Assembly (NCBI GenBank): GCA_947455015.1
Contig: CANGMY010000068.1
Location: 1-7,394 of the forward strand
Direction of reading: 5' to 3'
DNA length: 7,394 bases
Origin: Microthrixaceae bacterium
GTDB lineage: Bacteria > Actinomycetota > Acidimicrobiia > Acidimicrobiales > Acidimicrobilacustridaceae
Shown here: in pieces, positions 1-5,725 of the stretch
Layout of the letters: each line of letters begins with the position of its first letter
Numbering within the stretch: the stretch's first letter is position 1
Position numbers and translations under genes: made by a program
The notes under the pieces: model-generated
What the model was told of the DNA's origin: nothing
Database searches by the model: none
What the model saw: the letters and a program-made list of their open reading frames with translations, nothing else

Positions 1-858
1 CAGCGGATGGGCCTCTATCCCAGCCCACCCTTGGCCGGGTTCACTCCGCCAGCGCCAGAAATTCCGGGTATGGAGTTCTCTGGGCGAGTCGCTGCACTTG
101 GCGAACGAGTCACGTCCTGGGAAGTTGGCGATGCCGTCATGGGCATCGTCGGCGGAGGTTCCTATGCAGAACAACTCGTCATTCACGAACACCAACTGAT
201 GCGTGTTCCCAAGGGGGTGAGCGTCGAAGACGCTGCCGCGATCCCCGAGGTTTGGATTACGGCGTTCGATGCGCTTGTTGTCCAAGGCGGTCTTTCTTCA
301 GGGCGAATCGCACTCGTGCATGCTGGCGCTTCGGGCGTGGGCACTGCGGCAATTCAGATCTGCAAAGCGATTGGTGCGCGTGTCATCGTCACCGCTTCGG
401 CAGGGAAGCTTGAGGCGTGTCGTGCACTCGGTGCTGACCTGGCGATTGATTACGCGTCACAGGATTTCGTTGCCGAATGCGCCGCATTCACGAATGGGGC
501 AGGCGTTGATGTTGTGCTCGACGTCATCGGAGGCGACTACGTCAACAAGAACATCGCCGCAGTGCGCGTTGGTGGTCGCATTGTTCAGGTGGGCACGATG
601 GGATCGGGTCGCACCGAAGTGAATATCGGGATGATGTTGCCAAAGCGTGCGAGTTTGATCGGCACCGTGCTGCGGGCCCGCCCCTTGGCAGAAAAGATCG
701 AAATTACGCAACGCTTTGCTGCAGAACTCCTGCCGCTGTTCGATTCCGGCGTGGTCAAGCCAGTGATCGATTCGCGTTACGCGCTTTCGGCAATTGCCGA
801 TGCGCACGCGTACATGCAAACCAACGCGAACGTTGGCAAGATCCTGATCGACGTCTGA
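1..858 (+). CDS. NAD(P)H:quinone oxidoreductase, PIG3-like MDR family (5' end cut by window)
   Basis: The reading frame is open from base 1, so the true start lies upstream; the first visible residues (QRMGLYPSPP, then PEIPGMEFSG) match the region that follows the first 40-50 residues in zinc-independent medium-chain quinone reductases. Counting from the first visible Met, the NADPH-binding Rossmann motif AGASGVG is at about residues 106-112, followed by the GARVIVTAS strand whose Ser/Lys region usually contacts the NADP phosphate. The end (VGKILIDV) is the family's usual C-terminus. No Cys-rich structural-zinc lobe is seen, which favours the QOR/PIG3 branch over alcohol dehydrogenases. Known family role: cytosolic reduction of quinones or other electrophilic carbonyls with NADPH; the substrate cannot be read from sequence. 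It ends 14 bases before the stop of the convergent citrate synthase gene, so it is not in that operon. Confidence 0.9.
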   Translation, partial: QRMGLYPSPPLAGFTPPAPEIPGMEFSGRVAALGERVTSWEVGDAVMGIVGGGSYAEQLVIHEHQLMRVPKGVSVEDAAAIPEVWITAFDALVVQGGLSSGRIALVHAGASGVGTAAIQICKAIGARVIVTASAGKLEACRALGADLAIDYASQDFVAECAAFTNGAGVDVVLDVIGGDYVNKNIAAVRVGGRIVQVGTMGSGRTEVNIGMMLPKRASLIGTVLRARPLAEKIEITQRFAAELLPLFDSGVVKPVIDSRYALSAIADAHAYMQTNANVGKILIDV

Positions 859-876
859 TCAGGAGTTGTTGATCAG
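855..876. repeat. Inverted repeat spanning both convergent stop codons (possible weak bidirectional terminator)
   Basis: CTGATCA (855-861) and TGATCAG (870-876) form a perfect 7-bp stem with an 8-base loop. The left arm contains the TGA of the oxidoreductase and the right arm the TGA of citrate synthase on the other strand. It sits where two converging genes need termination, but the stem is A/T-rich and has no T-run on either side, so termination is only an inference. Confidence 0.35.
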
Positions 877-2141
877 CGCTCGAAGATCGGAACGTAATCG
901 CGAACGCCGGAGCCCGTGTAGAGCTGACGGGGGCGAGCGATGCGTGAGTTCTGATCGAGCATTTCGCTCCAGTGTGCAAGCCAGCCCGCCATACGGGGAA
1001 TAGCGAACAGCACGGTGTACATCTCGATCGGAAAGCCCATGGCCTGGTAGATGAGGCCTGAGTAGAAGTCGACGTTCGGGTAGAGCTTGCGGCTCACGAA
1101 GTAGTCGTCGGCGAGTGCGGTCTCTTCAAGCTTGAGGGCAATGTCGAGAAGTTCATTCTTGCCAGTGACCTCGAACACGTCGTAGGCGATCTTCTTGATG
1201 ATCTTGGCCCGCGGGTCGTAGTTCTTGTACACGCGGTGACCGAAGCCTTGCAGGACCATCTTGCCTTCGCGAACGTCTTTGACATAGGCGTCGACATTGT
1301 CGAGGGTGCCGATGGTGTTGAGCATGCGAAGCACCGCCTCGTTGGCTCCACCATGGCGAGGGCCGTAGAGCGCAGCGGCTGCGGCAGCGGCGGAGGAGTA
1401 CGGATCGGCGTGCGAAGAGCCAACAACGCGCATGGCGGTGGTGGAGCAGTTCTGCTCGTGATCGGCGTGGAGGATGAACAGCACGTCGAGGGCCTTGGCC
1501 AGAACCGGGTTGGGTTCGTAGTTGGGCTCAGCGACTCGCCACATCATCGAAAGGAAGTTCGAGGTGAAGTCGAGGCTGTTGTCTGGGTAAACAAACGGCA
1601 TGCCGACGCTGTGGCGGTGTGCGCCAGCGGCGATGGTCGGCATCTTCGCGATCAGGCGAATGATCTGCTTCTGACGACTTTCGAGGTCGAAGATGTCTTT
1701 CGCGTCGGGATAGAAGGTCGAAAGCGCAGCGAGGGTCGAAACGAGGATGCCCATGGGGTGAGCGTCGTGGTGGAAGCCCTCCATGAAGCGCTTACGCACA
1801 TTTTCGTGAATGAACGTGTGGTACGTGATCTCGTGGGACCACTCGGCCATCTGCGTTTCGGTGGGCAGTTCGCCATTGAGAAGCAGGTAGGCAACTTCGA
1901 GATAGGTCGACTGTTCGGCCAACTGCTCGATGGGGTAACCGCGATAACGAAGGATGCCTGCGCCACCATCAAGTTCGGTGATGGAACTCTCGGCTGCAGC
2001 AGTGGTGGAGAAGGAGGGGTCGTAGAACCAGGTGCCCGGCATGAGTTTCGACCATGCCGCGGAATCGACGCCACCGTTGACGATCGGAACTTCGATCGAT
2101 TCTCCGGTGCGGTTATCGGTGATGGTCACACTCTCGGCCAC
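873..2141 (-). CDS. gltA: Citrate synthase (type I, hexameric-like)
   Basis: 422 residues, close to E. coli GltA in length. It condenses oxaloacetate and acetyl-CoA to citrate, the entry step of the TCA cycle, in the cytosol. The three catalytic residues are visible: His263 in GPRHGGAN, His302 in GFGHRVYK and Asp358 in NVDFYSG, equivalent to E. coli His264, His305 and Asp362. The oxaloacetate-site motif LHADHEQN is at 224-231, and the N-terminal segment before about residue 60 looks like the extra domain of GltA-type enzymes. The start codon is GTG (2141-2139), chosen because AGGAG lies 8 bases upstream and the N-terminus fits the family. It is transcribed leftwards, separated by 140 bases from the carboxyltransferase gene that ends upstream of it, with a terminator and a likely promoter in between, so it is probably its own transcription unit. 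Confidence 0.97.
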   Translation of the reverse strand: MAESVTITDNRTGESIEVPIVNGGVDSAAWSKLMPGTWFYDPSFSTTAAAESSITELDGGAGILRYRGYPIEQLAEQSTYLEVAYLLLNGELPTETQMAEWSHEITYHTFIHENVRKRFMEGFHHDAHPMGILVSTLAALSTFYPDAKDIFDLESRQKQIIRLIAKMPTIAAGAHRHSVGMPFVYPDNSLDFTSNFLSMMWRVAEPNYEPNPVLAKALDVLFILHADHEQNCSTTAMRVVGSSHADPYSSAAAAAAALYGPRHGGANEAVLRMLNTIGTLDNVDAYVKDVREGKMVLQGFGHRVYKNYDPRAKIIKKIAYDVFEVTGKNELLDIALKLEETALADDYFVSRKLYPNVDFYSGLIYQAMGFPIEMYTVLFAIPRMAGWLAHWSEMLDQNSRIARPRQLYTGSGVRDYVPIFER

Positions 2142-2149
2142 TCGTCGAA

Positions 2150-2154
2150 CTCCT
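2150..2154 (-). promoter_or_regulatory. Shine-Dalgarno of gltA, supporting the GTG start
   Basis: On the minus strand AGGAG is followed by 8 bases and then GTG GCC GAG. This is the best ribosome-binding site on the window's minus strand and decides the start of citrate synthase, as there is no ATG at the N-terminus. Confidence 0.75.
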
Positions 2155-2188
2155 GTACATCGTTGTCGTTGGGATCCCCTGCAGTCGC

Positions 2189-2194
2189 AGCCTA
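2189..2194 (-). promoter_or_regulatory. Probable -10 element of the gltA promoter
   Basis: On the minus strand TAGGCT fits the actinobacterial TAnnnT -10 consensus and would place the transcript start near 2182, giving a leader of about 40 bases that contains the AGGAG site. No convincing -35 hexamer lies 16-19 bases upstream, so the call rests on the -10 and its position only. Confidence 0.35.
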
Positions 2195-2240
2195 GTGGCC
2201 CCGGCGAGGCGTTCGTTCGGTCGGGTGTGAACGATTCGTA

Positions 2241-2270
2241 AACAACTCCCGATGCCCATCGTGGGCGTCG
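2241..2270 (-). terminator. Rho-independent-like terminator after the carboxyltransferase gene
   Basis: Bases 2250-2258 and 2262-2270 pair over 9 positions (one G-T wobble) around a 3-base loop. Read on the minus strand, the hairpin starts 11 bases after the TAA stop and is followed by GGAGTTGTTTAC, a short T-rich tail. A smaller stem AACCG/CGGTT (2271-2283) overlaps the stop codon. This should separate the LysR-carboxyltransferase unit from gltA. Confidence 0.55.
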
Positions 2271-2281
2271 AACCGCTGCGG

Positions 2282-3703
2282 TTAGAGCGGGGTGTTGTCG
2301 TGCGAGCGGGGTTGGATCCGCTCACGCTTGTCCTCAAGCGCAATGAGGGCAGCGGCAACTTCGGACCGGGTCTCGGCCGGTTCAATCACGGCGTCGATGA
2401 AGCCGCGGTCGGCTGCGATGTAGGGATTGAGGAGGCGTGCCTCGTACGCATCTTCGAGGGCTTTGCGGTCCTCGTCGGCGATACCTCGATTGAGGATCTC
2501 CACGGCTCCCTTGGCGCCCATGACGGCGATTTCGGCCGATGGCCACGCCAGCGCGAGGTCGTTCCCCATTCGCTTGGAGTCCATGACGATGTAGGCACCG
2601 CCATAGCTCTTGCGAAGTGTGACGTTGATGCGAGGCACTGTCGCTCGGGCGTAGGCGAATGCCATTTGCGCGCCGTGACGGATCATGCCGCGCCATTCAA
2701 GATCTTTGCCCGGGTAGAAGCCAGGCGTATCGACCAACGTGATGAGCGGAATGTTGAATGCATCGCAGAACGCGACGAAACGAGCGCCCTTTTGTGACGC
2801 GGGAATGTCGAGCGTTCCGGCGAGTGCACACGGTTGGTTCGCAACGAACCCCACCGGGCGTCCCGCGATTGAAGCGAATGCAGTGACGAGATTGGAGGCC
2901 CACGATGCACGCAGTTCAAACAATTCGCCGTCGTCCGCAATCGCTCGGATCACGGTGCGGATGTCGTAGGAGCCCGTTGGGGTTGCGGGAATGACATCGC
3001 CAGCTTCGGGCGTGAGTCGATCCACTGGGTCGTCGCTCGACAGGCGCGGCGGAAGTTCGTCATTGTGGCCGGGCAGGTAATCGAAGAGGTTCGTGACCCA
3101 CTCCATCGCCGCATCGGCGTCGGCCACGACAGCAGAAGCGACGCCGGTGTTGCGGCTGTGGGAACCCGCGCCACCGAGGTCCATCTTGTCGATAGGAACC
3201 CCGGTGAATTCGCGCACCATGTGGGGTCCACTCACAAACGCATACGCGTCTTCGGTCATGACGACGTGATCGGCAAGGCCGAGAAGGAGAGCCGGACCGG
3301 AAACGGCAGGGCCCGACACGGCCATAACGGTTGGAACAATTCCTGAACACGAACTCAGTGCCTTGGCGGCCTGGCCCCATCCATGCAGAGCGGCGAGCCC
3401 TTCACTGATATCGGCGCCGGTGGAGGAAAGTTCAACGACAACAGGAAGGCGTTCGGCAAGTGCGACGTGCGCTGCATTGGCAATGCTTTCGCCGTCACGG
3501 GGCGAAAGCGCGCCGCCTTTGCCGTCTGCATTCGCATCGCCACCGATGCGGACTCGCACAACACGTCGAGGTCCGCTCATCGTGTCGAGAACGTCGATGG
3601 CAGCGTGAACGACGCCGGGAACCTTTGCCCGAAGCTGCACTGCGCGCCCGGTGTTGGACGCGAACCTTCCGCCGTTGGAGTCGGAGGCGGAGGGAGGTGT
3701 CAT
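2282..3703 (-). CDS. Acyl-CoA carboxylase, carboxyltransferase (beta) subunit, atypical
   Basis: 473 residues from the ATG. Positions below count from the adjacent upstream TTG, so subtract one for the ATG start. This is a biotin-dependent carboxyltransferase: it moves CO2 from carboxybiotin to an acyl-CoA, forming for example malonyl- or methylmalonyl-CoA. The C-terminal half is classical: VDTPGFYPG (325-333), GMIRHGAQ (340-347), KSYGGAY (366-372) with the oxyanion-hole glycines, and AWPSAEIAVMGAKGAVEIL (387-405). The N-terminal half is recognisable (SEGLAALHGWGQ; EFTGVPIDKMDLGGAGSHSRNTGVA) but divergent, and some 30-60 residues shorter than the usual 510-540-residue proteins. The usual GPCAGGAAYSP motif reads SGPAVSGPALL (131-141). 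Residue 373 is Ile where propionyl-CoA enzymes have Asp, which in Streptomyces PccB/AccB correlates with accepting acetyl-CoA. No biotin carboxylase/BCCP partner gene is in the window. The ATG overlaps the LysR stop (TGATG). Confidence 0.88.
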   Translation of the reverse strand: MTPPSASDSNGGRFASNTGRAVQLRAKVPGVVHAAIDVLDTMSGPRRVVRVRIGGDANADGKGGALSPRDGESIANAAHVALAERLPVVVELSSTGADISEGLAALHGWGQAAKALSSCSGIVPTVMAVSGPAVSGPALLLGLADHVVMTEDAYAFVSGPHMVREFTGVPIDKMDLGGAGSHSRNTGVASAVVADADAAMEWVTNLFDYLPGHNDELPPRLSSDDPVDRLTPEAGDVIPATPTGSYDIRTVIRAIADDGELFELRASWASNLVTAFASIAGRPVGFVANQPCALAGTLDIPASQKGARFVAFCDAFNIPLITLVDTPGFYPGKDLEWRGMIRHGAQMAFAYARATVPRINVTLRKSYGGAYIVMDSKRMGNDLALAWPSAEIAVMGAKGAVEILNRGIADEDRKALEDAYEARLLNPYIAADRGFIDAVIEPAETRSEVAAALIALEDKRERIQPRSHDNTPL

Positions 3704-4653
3704 CAATCGGGGGAAGGGCGCTGAGGTGAAGCGGGGTGAATGCCGGGTTGGTGTTCACCACGGGAACTCACGACATCTCGAAGGACATCGGCGAGTGTTC
3801 GTGCTGGTGCCGAGAGTAACGCCTGCCGACGGGTCGCGAGCCCGACTGCCCGACCGGGTAACCCATCGACCGGAGCGGTATGCCATCCAAGGTCGGATCG
3901 GGCGGACACGGCACTGGCCGGAAGAATCGCAGCGCCGAATCCTTCGAAGGCGAGCGAGGCCATCAGGCGGGTTCCGTCGACCTCTGCCTTCACTGCGAGG
4001 GTGTAGTCGCGTTCGGCGAACAGGGCATCGAGTTGCTCTCGGAACGGGCGACCGGGAGGCTCGACGATGAGTTCGATGCCGTTGAGGTCGGCCAACGTGA
4101 CACGGTCCTTGCCAAAAAGTGAATGTCCCGCCGGCGTCGCCAAGATGCGGTCCTCGGTGAACAACGCGGTCGTCGCAACCTCGGGGTCGTTGGTGGGAGT
4201 GGTGAGAACGGCGAGGTCGATCGCTCCAGAATCGAGCTTGAGGAGGAGCGATGCGGTCGTGGCGTCGTGGACCTCGACCCGAACGAGTGGGTGCTGGGCC
4301 GACATCACGTCGATCAACGCGGGAGCCAGCCACCGAGCCGTCGTGCCGATAATTCCAATGCGGGCAGTGCCGCTGACTTCAGAACGGACGGAGTGAACGT
4401 CGGCCGTAAGGGCAGAAAGCTCGGTCTGAATGCGCCGAGCCCGCTCGACGACGACCTGACCCTCGGCGGTGGGGAGCCCTGTCGCTCGGTCGATAAGCGT
4501 TGCCCCGAGTTCCTTCTCCAGCCGAGAGATATGGGCCGACACGTTGGATTGCACGGTGTGGAGGGACCGCGAGGCCGCCGTAAACCCGCCGTTCTCAACG
4601 ACGGCAAGGAGCGTGGAGAGCTGGCGGAGATCCATCACAAATAATGATGGCAT
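3703..4653 (-). CDS. LysR-type transcriptional regulator
   Basis: 316 residues, the normal length for the family. The N-terminal winged helix-turn-helix runs from about residue 7 to 66 (MDLRQLSTLLAVVENGGFTA, then AASRSLHTVQSNVSAHISRLEKELG, the recognition helix and wing). It is followed by the linker helix and a two-lobed effector-binding domain starting near RIGIIGTTARWLAPALI. The effector is unknown. The start is uncertain: ATG at 4653 is the outermost and has only a weak GGTGAT upstream, while GTG at 4638 or ATG at 4635 (residues 6 and 7) would give the typical MDLRQL N-terminus. The C-terminus carries a Pro/Ser-rich tail (HPASPQRPSPD). Its TGA overlaps the ATG of the carboxyltransferase, which makes that gene the most direct partner. 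Local G+C is higher (about 68% over two 60-base lines counted by eye) than in the genes to its right. Confidence 0.95.
   Translation of the reverse strand: MPSLFVMDLRQLSTLLAVVENGGFTAASRSLHTVQSNVSAHISRLEKELGATLIDRATGLPTAEGQVVVERARRIQTELSALTADVHSVRSEVSGTARIGIIGTTARWLAPALIDVMSAQHPLVRVEVHDATTASLLLKLDSGAIDLAVLTTPTNDPEVATTALFTEDRILATPAGHSLFGKDRVTLADLNGIELIVEPPGRPFREQLDALFAERDYTLAVKAEVDGTRLMASLAFEGFGAAILPASAVSARSDLGWHTAPVDGLPGRAVGLATRRQALLSAPARTLADVLRDVVSSRGEHQPGIHPASPQRPSPD
4632..4650. promoter_or_regulatory. LysR-box-like dyad at the regulator's start
   Basis: CCATCA (4632-4637), 7 bases, then TGATGG (4645-4650) is a perfect 6-bp inverted repeat. It contains ATC-N9-GAT and T-N11-A, the recognised form of LysR-family binding sites. 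It overlaps the candidate start codons of the regulator, so autoregulation is the simplest reading. Without binding data it remains a sequence match only. Confidence 0.45.
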
Positions 4654-4669
4654 AGATCACCACAAACGG

Positions 4670-4699
4670 TTGGACCGATGGGTAACTTGTAGGCATACT
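4670..4699 (+). promoter_or_regulatory. Probable promoter of the 6C-like RNA
   Basis: TTGGAC (4670-4675) and CATACT (4694-4699) are separated by 18 bases. The -10 matches TATAAT at four of six positions; the -35 is weak. The predicted transcript start, about 4705-4708, lies just before the first RNA hairpin, which begins at 4715. Confidence 0.4.
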
Positions 4700-4712
4700 T
4701 GCACCAGCAAGT
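4697..4712. promoter_or_regulatory. Perfect inverted repeat overlapping the 6C promoter (operator-like)
   Basis: ACTTGC-ACCA-GCAAGT is a perfect 6-bp dyad with a 4-base centre; one further wobble and one further pair (4695-4696 with 4713-4714) extend it. It covers the downstream half of the proposed -10 and the transcript start, the usual place for a repressor site. It could instead form a small 5' hairpin if transcription starts earlier. The cognate regulator is not identifiable. Confidence 0.4.
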
Positions 4713-4828
4713 GTCGAACTCATCAAGCGGATCCCCCTCTGCAGAGTTCGTAGAAGGTGTTGAGACTGTCCCCCCGGTTTCCACCTCCGCTCCGAAGCCG
4801 GCCCAAAGGGTCGGCTTCGGTCGTTTTC
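4706..4828 (+). ncRNA. Candidate 6C small RNA (two C-run-loop hairpins plus terminator)
   Basis: Three consecutive hairpins can be drawn by hand. Hairpin 1: outer stem CGAACTC/GAGTTCG (4715-4721 with 4744-4750), internal loop, inner stem GCGGA/TCTGC (4727-4731 with 4738-4742, one G-U), loop UCCCCC. Hairpin 2: AGGTG/CACCT (4755-4759 with 4782-4786), a 2-base bulge, then 4762-4767 with 4776-4781 (two G-U pairs), loop GUCCCCCC. Hairpin 3 is the terminator. Two stem-loops with C-runs in their loops followed by an intrinsic terminator is the published description of the actinobacterial 6C RNA (Rfam family 6C). Known biology: in mycobacteria and corynebacteria 6C RNAs act in trans, the C-rich loops pairing with G-rich ribosome-binding sites. 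The first loop has only five Cs here. The 5' end is inferred from the promoter. It lies between the LysR gene and BKACE. Confidence 0.75.
4792..4828 (+). terminator. Strong intrinsic terminator of the 6C-like RNA
   Basis: CCGAAGCCG (4792-4800) pairs perfectly with CGGCTTCGG (4812-4820). A G-U pair (4801/4811) and CCC/GGG (4802-4804 with 4808-4810) extend the stem to 13 pairs around an AAA loop, followed by TCGTTTTC. It lies 5' of the BKACE start, so transcripts from the upstream promoter should mostly stop here rather than read into BKACE. Confidence 0.8.
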
Positions 4829-4832
4829 GGCC

Positions 4833-4838
4833 TACTGT
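4833..4838 (+). promoter_or_regulatory. -10 element for leaderless transcription of the BKACE gene
   Basis: TACTGT fits TAnnnT and ends 8 bases before ATG at 4847, so a transcript start at or next to the A of the ATG is expected. No Shine-Dalgarno is present before this ATG, as in leaderless actinobacterial mRNAs. The element comes directly after the terminator, which would give BKACE independent expression. No clear -35 was seen. Confidence 0.45.
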
Positions 4839-4846
4839 TCGCGGCC

Positions 4847-5722
4847 ATGAACCGGGGACCAGTCATCATCGAAGCAGCGATCAACGGCAACCGAACCAAG
4901 GAACACAATCCGAGCGTTCCGCGATCGCACGAAGAACTTGCCGCCGACACGCTTGAGACGTTGGCCGCGGGTGCATCGATCATTCATAACCACGGCTCGG
5001 TCTTCGGTGATCCGCAAGCCGTCGCCGACGATTACCTCGCAGGTTGGATGCCGGTGTTCGCTGAACGTCCCGACGCGCTGTTGTATCCAACCGCGAATTA
5101 CGGTCCGAACGGTTTGAACTTCGAGCACTTGCATCTGCTCGCAGAGACCGGACTCATGAAAGTGAGTTTGTGTGATCCAGGTTCAACGAACCTCGGCGGT
5201 GTTGATGCCGATGGACTTCCAACTGCCGGCATCGTGTACTCGAATAGTTATGACTCGATTCGCGTGCAGCTTGATCAAGCCGCTGCCGATCGCGTTGGAC
5301 CAAGTCTCGCAATCTATGAACCAGCATTCATGCGCACGACAATGCTGTATTGGAAGGCCGGAAAACTTCCTGCGGGATCAATGATCAAGTTTTATTTGTC
5401 GACCGAACGCGGATACCTAGGTGCACCGTTCGGTTTGCCGCCAACAAAGCTTGCGCTCGATGCGTATCTCGAAATGCTTGGCGATTGTCCTGTGCCGTGG
5501 GCATTGTCGGTTGTCGGCGGCGATCCGGTTGAAAGCGGCTTGGCCGAATACGCAATCGAACGCGGCGGCCATCTTCATGTTGGCCTCGAGTTCTATGGCG
5601 GCGATCGTCAACCAACGAATGCTGAACTCACGCGCAACGCAGCGGAAGTCTGCGAACGCATGGGTGTTGCTGTCGCAACATGCGACGAGGCTGCATCGAT
5701 CTTGAGCCTTCCGCGCGCGTAG
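4847..5722 (+). CDS. BKACE / DUF849 family protein (beta-keto acid cleavage-like enzyme)
   Basis: 291 residues from the ATG at 4847. The frame is open further upstream, but that part overlaps the RNA gene and its terminator, and the family N-terminus (PVIIEAAINGNRTKEHNP) begins right after this ATG. Known family reaction: a beta-keto acid plus acetyl-CoA gives acetoacetate plus the shortened acyl-CoA, with a TIM-barrel fold and a bound Zn2+. Visible: the zinc-ligand pair His47 and His49 in IIHNH (Kce His46/His48), the third ligand Glu248 in HVGLE, and a possible Glu143 equivalent at Glu158 (IYEPAF). Odd: where Kce has Arg226 and Asp231 (HVRVG-x-ED) this protein has His244 and Phe249 (HLHVGLEFYGG), so the catalytic dyad is not conserved and the substrate or reaction may differ. 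It is divergent to the LysR gene, with the 6C-like RNA between them. Base composition is lower in G+C (about 49% over 5221-5400). Confidence 0.88.
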   Translation: MNRGPVIIEAAINGNRTKEHNPSVPRSHEELAADTLETLAAGASIIHNHGSVFGDPQAVADDYLAGWMPVFAERPDALLYPTANYGPNGLNFEHLHLLAETGLMKVSLCDPGSTNLGGVDADGLPTAGIVYSNSYDSIRVQLDQAAADRVGPSLAIYEPAFMRTTMLYWKAGKLPAGSMIKFYLSTERGYLGAPFGLPPTKLALDAYLEMLGDCPVPWALSVVGGDPVESGLAEYAIERGGHLHVGLEFYGGDRQPTNAELTRNAAEVCERMGVAVATCDEAASILSLPRA

Positions 5723-5725
5723 CGG

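Noticed and set aside
1236..2195. Long plus-strand open frame (319 codons) opposite citrate synthase
   Set aside because: It lies entirely over a strongly supported gene and encodes a repetitive Gly/Val/Glu-rich product with no recognisable domain, typical of an antisense shadow in G+C-rich DNA.
2252..2797. Plus-strand open frame (181 codons) opposite the carboxyltransferase
   Set aside because: It is complementary to conserved carboxyltransferase motifs, shows no known domain and has no separate ribosome-binding site of note.
3704..3706. TTG as start codon of the carboxyltransferase
   Set aside because: The ATG immediately after it overlaps the LysR stop in a standard TGATG coupling arrangement and is the more likely start; the difference is one residue.
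4737..4746. Palindrome CTCTGCAGAG as a separate operator
   Set aside because: It is accounted for by the descending arm and outer stem of hairpin 1 of the RNA; a restriction-site-like palindrome of this length is expected by chance.
4750..4791. tRNA or tmRNA 3' end (GGTTTCCACCTCCGCTCC looked like a T-arm plus acceptor)
   Set aside because: No matching 5' acceptor strand exists upstream and the T-loop is wrong; the bases are explained better by the second C-loop hairpin.
4757..4846. In-frame N-terminal extension of BKACE starting at 4757
   Set aside because: The extra 30 residues (proline- and arginine-rich) do not resemble the family, and they coincide with hairpin 2 and the terminator of the RNA gene; the family N-terminus starts right after the ATG at 4847.
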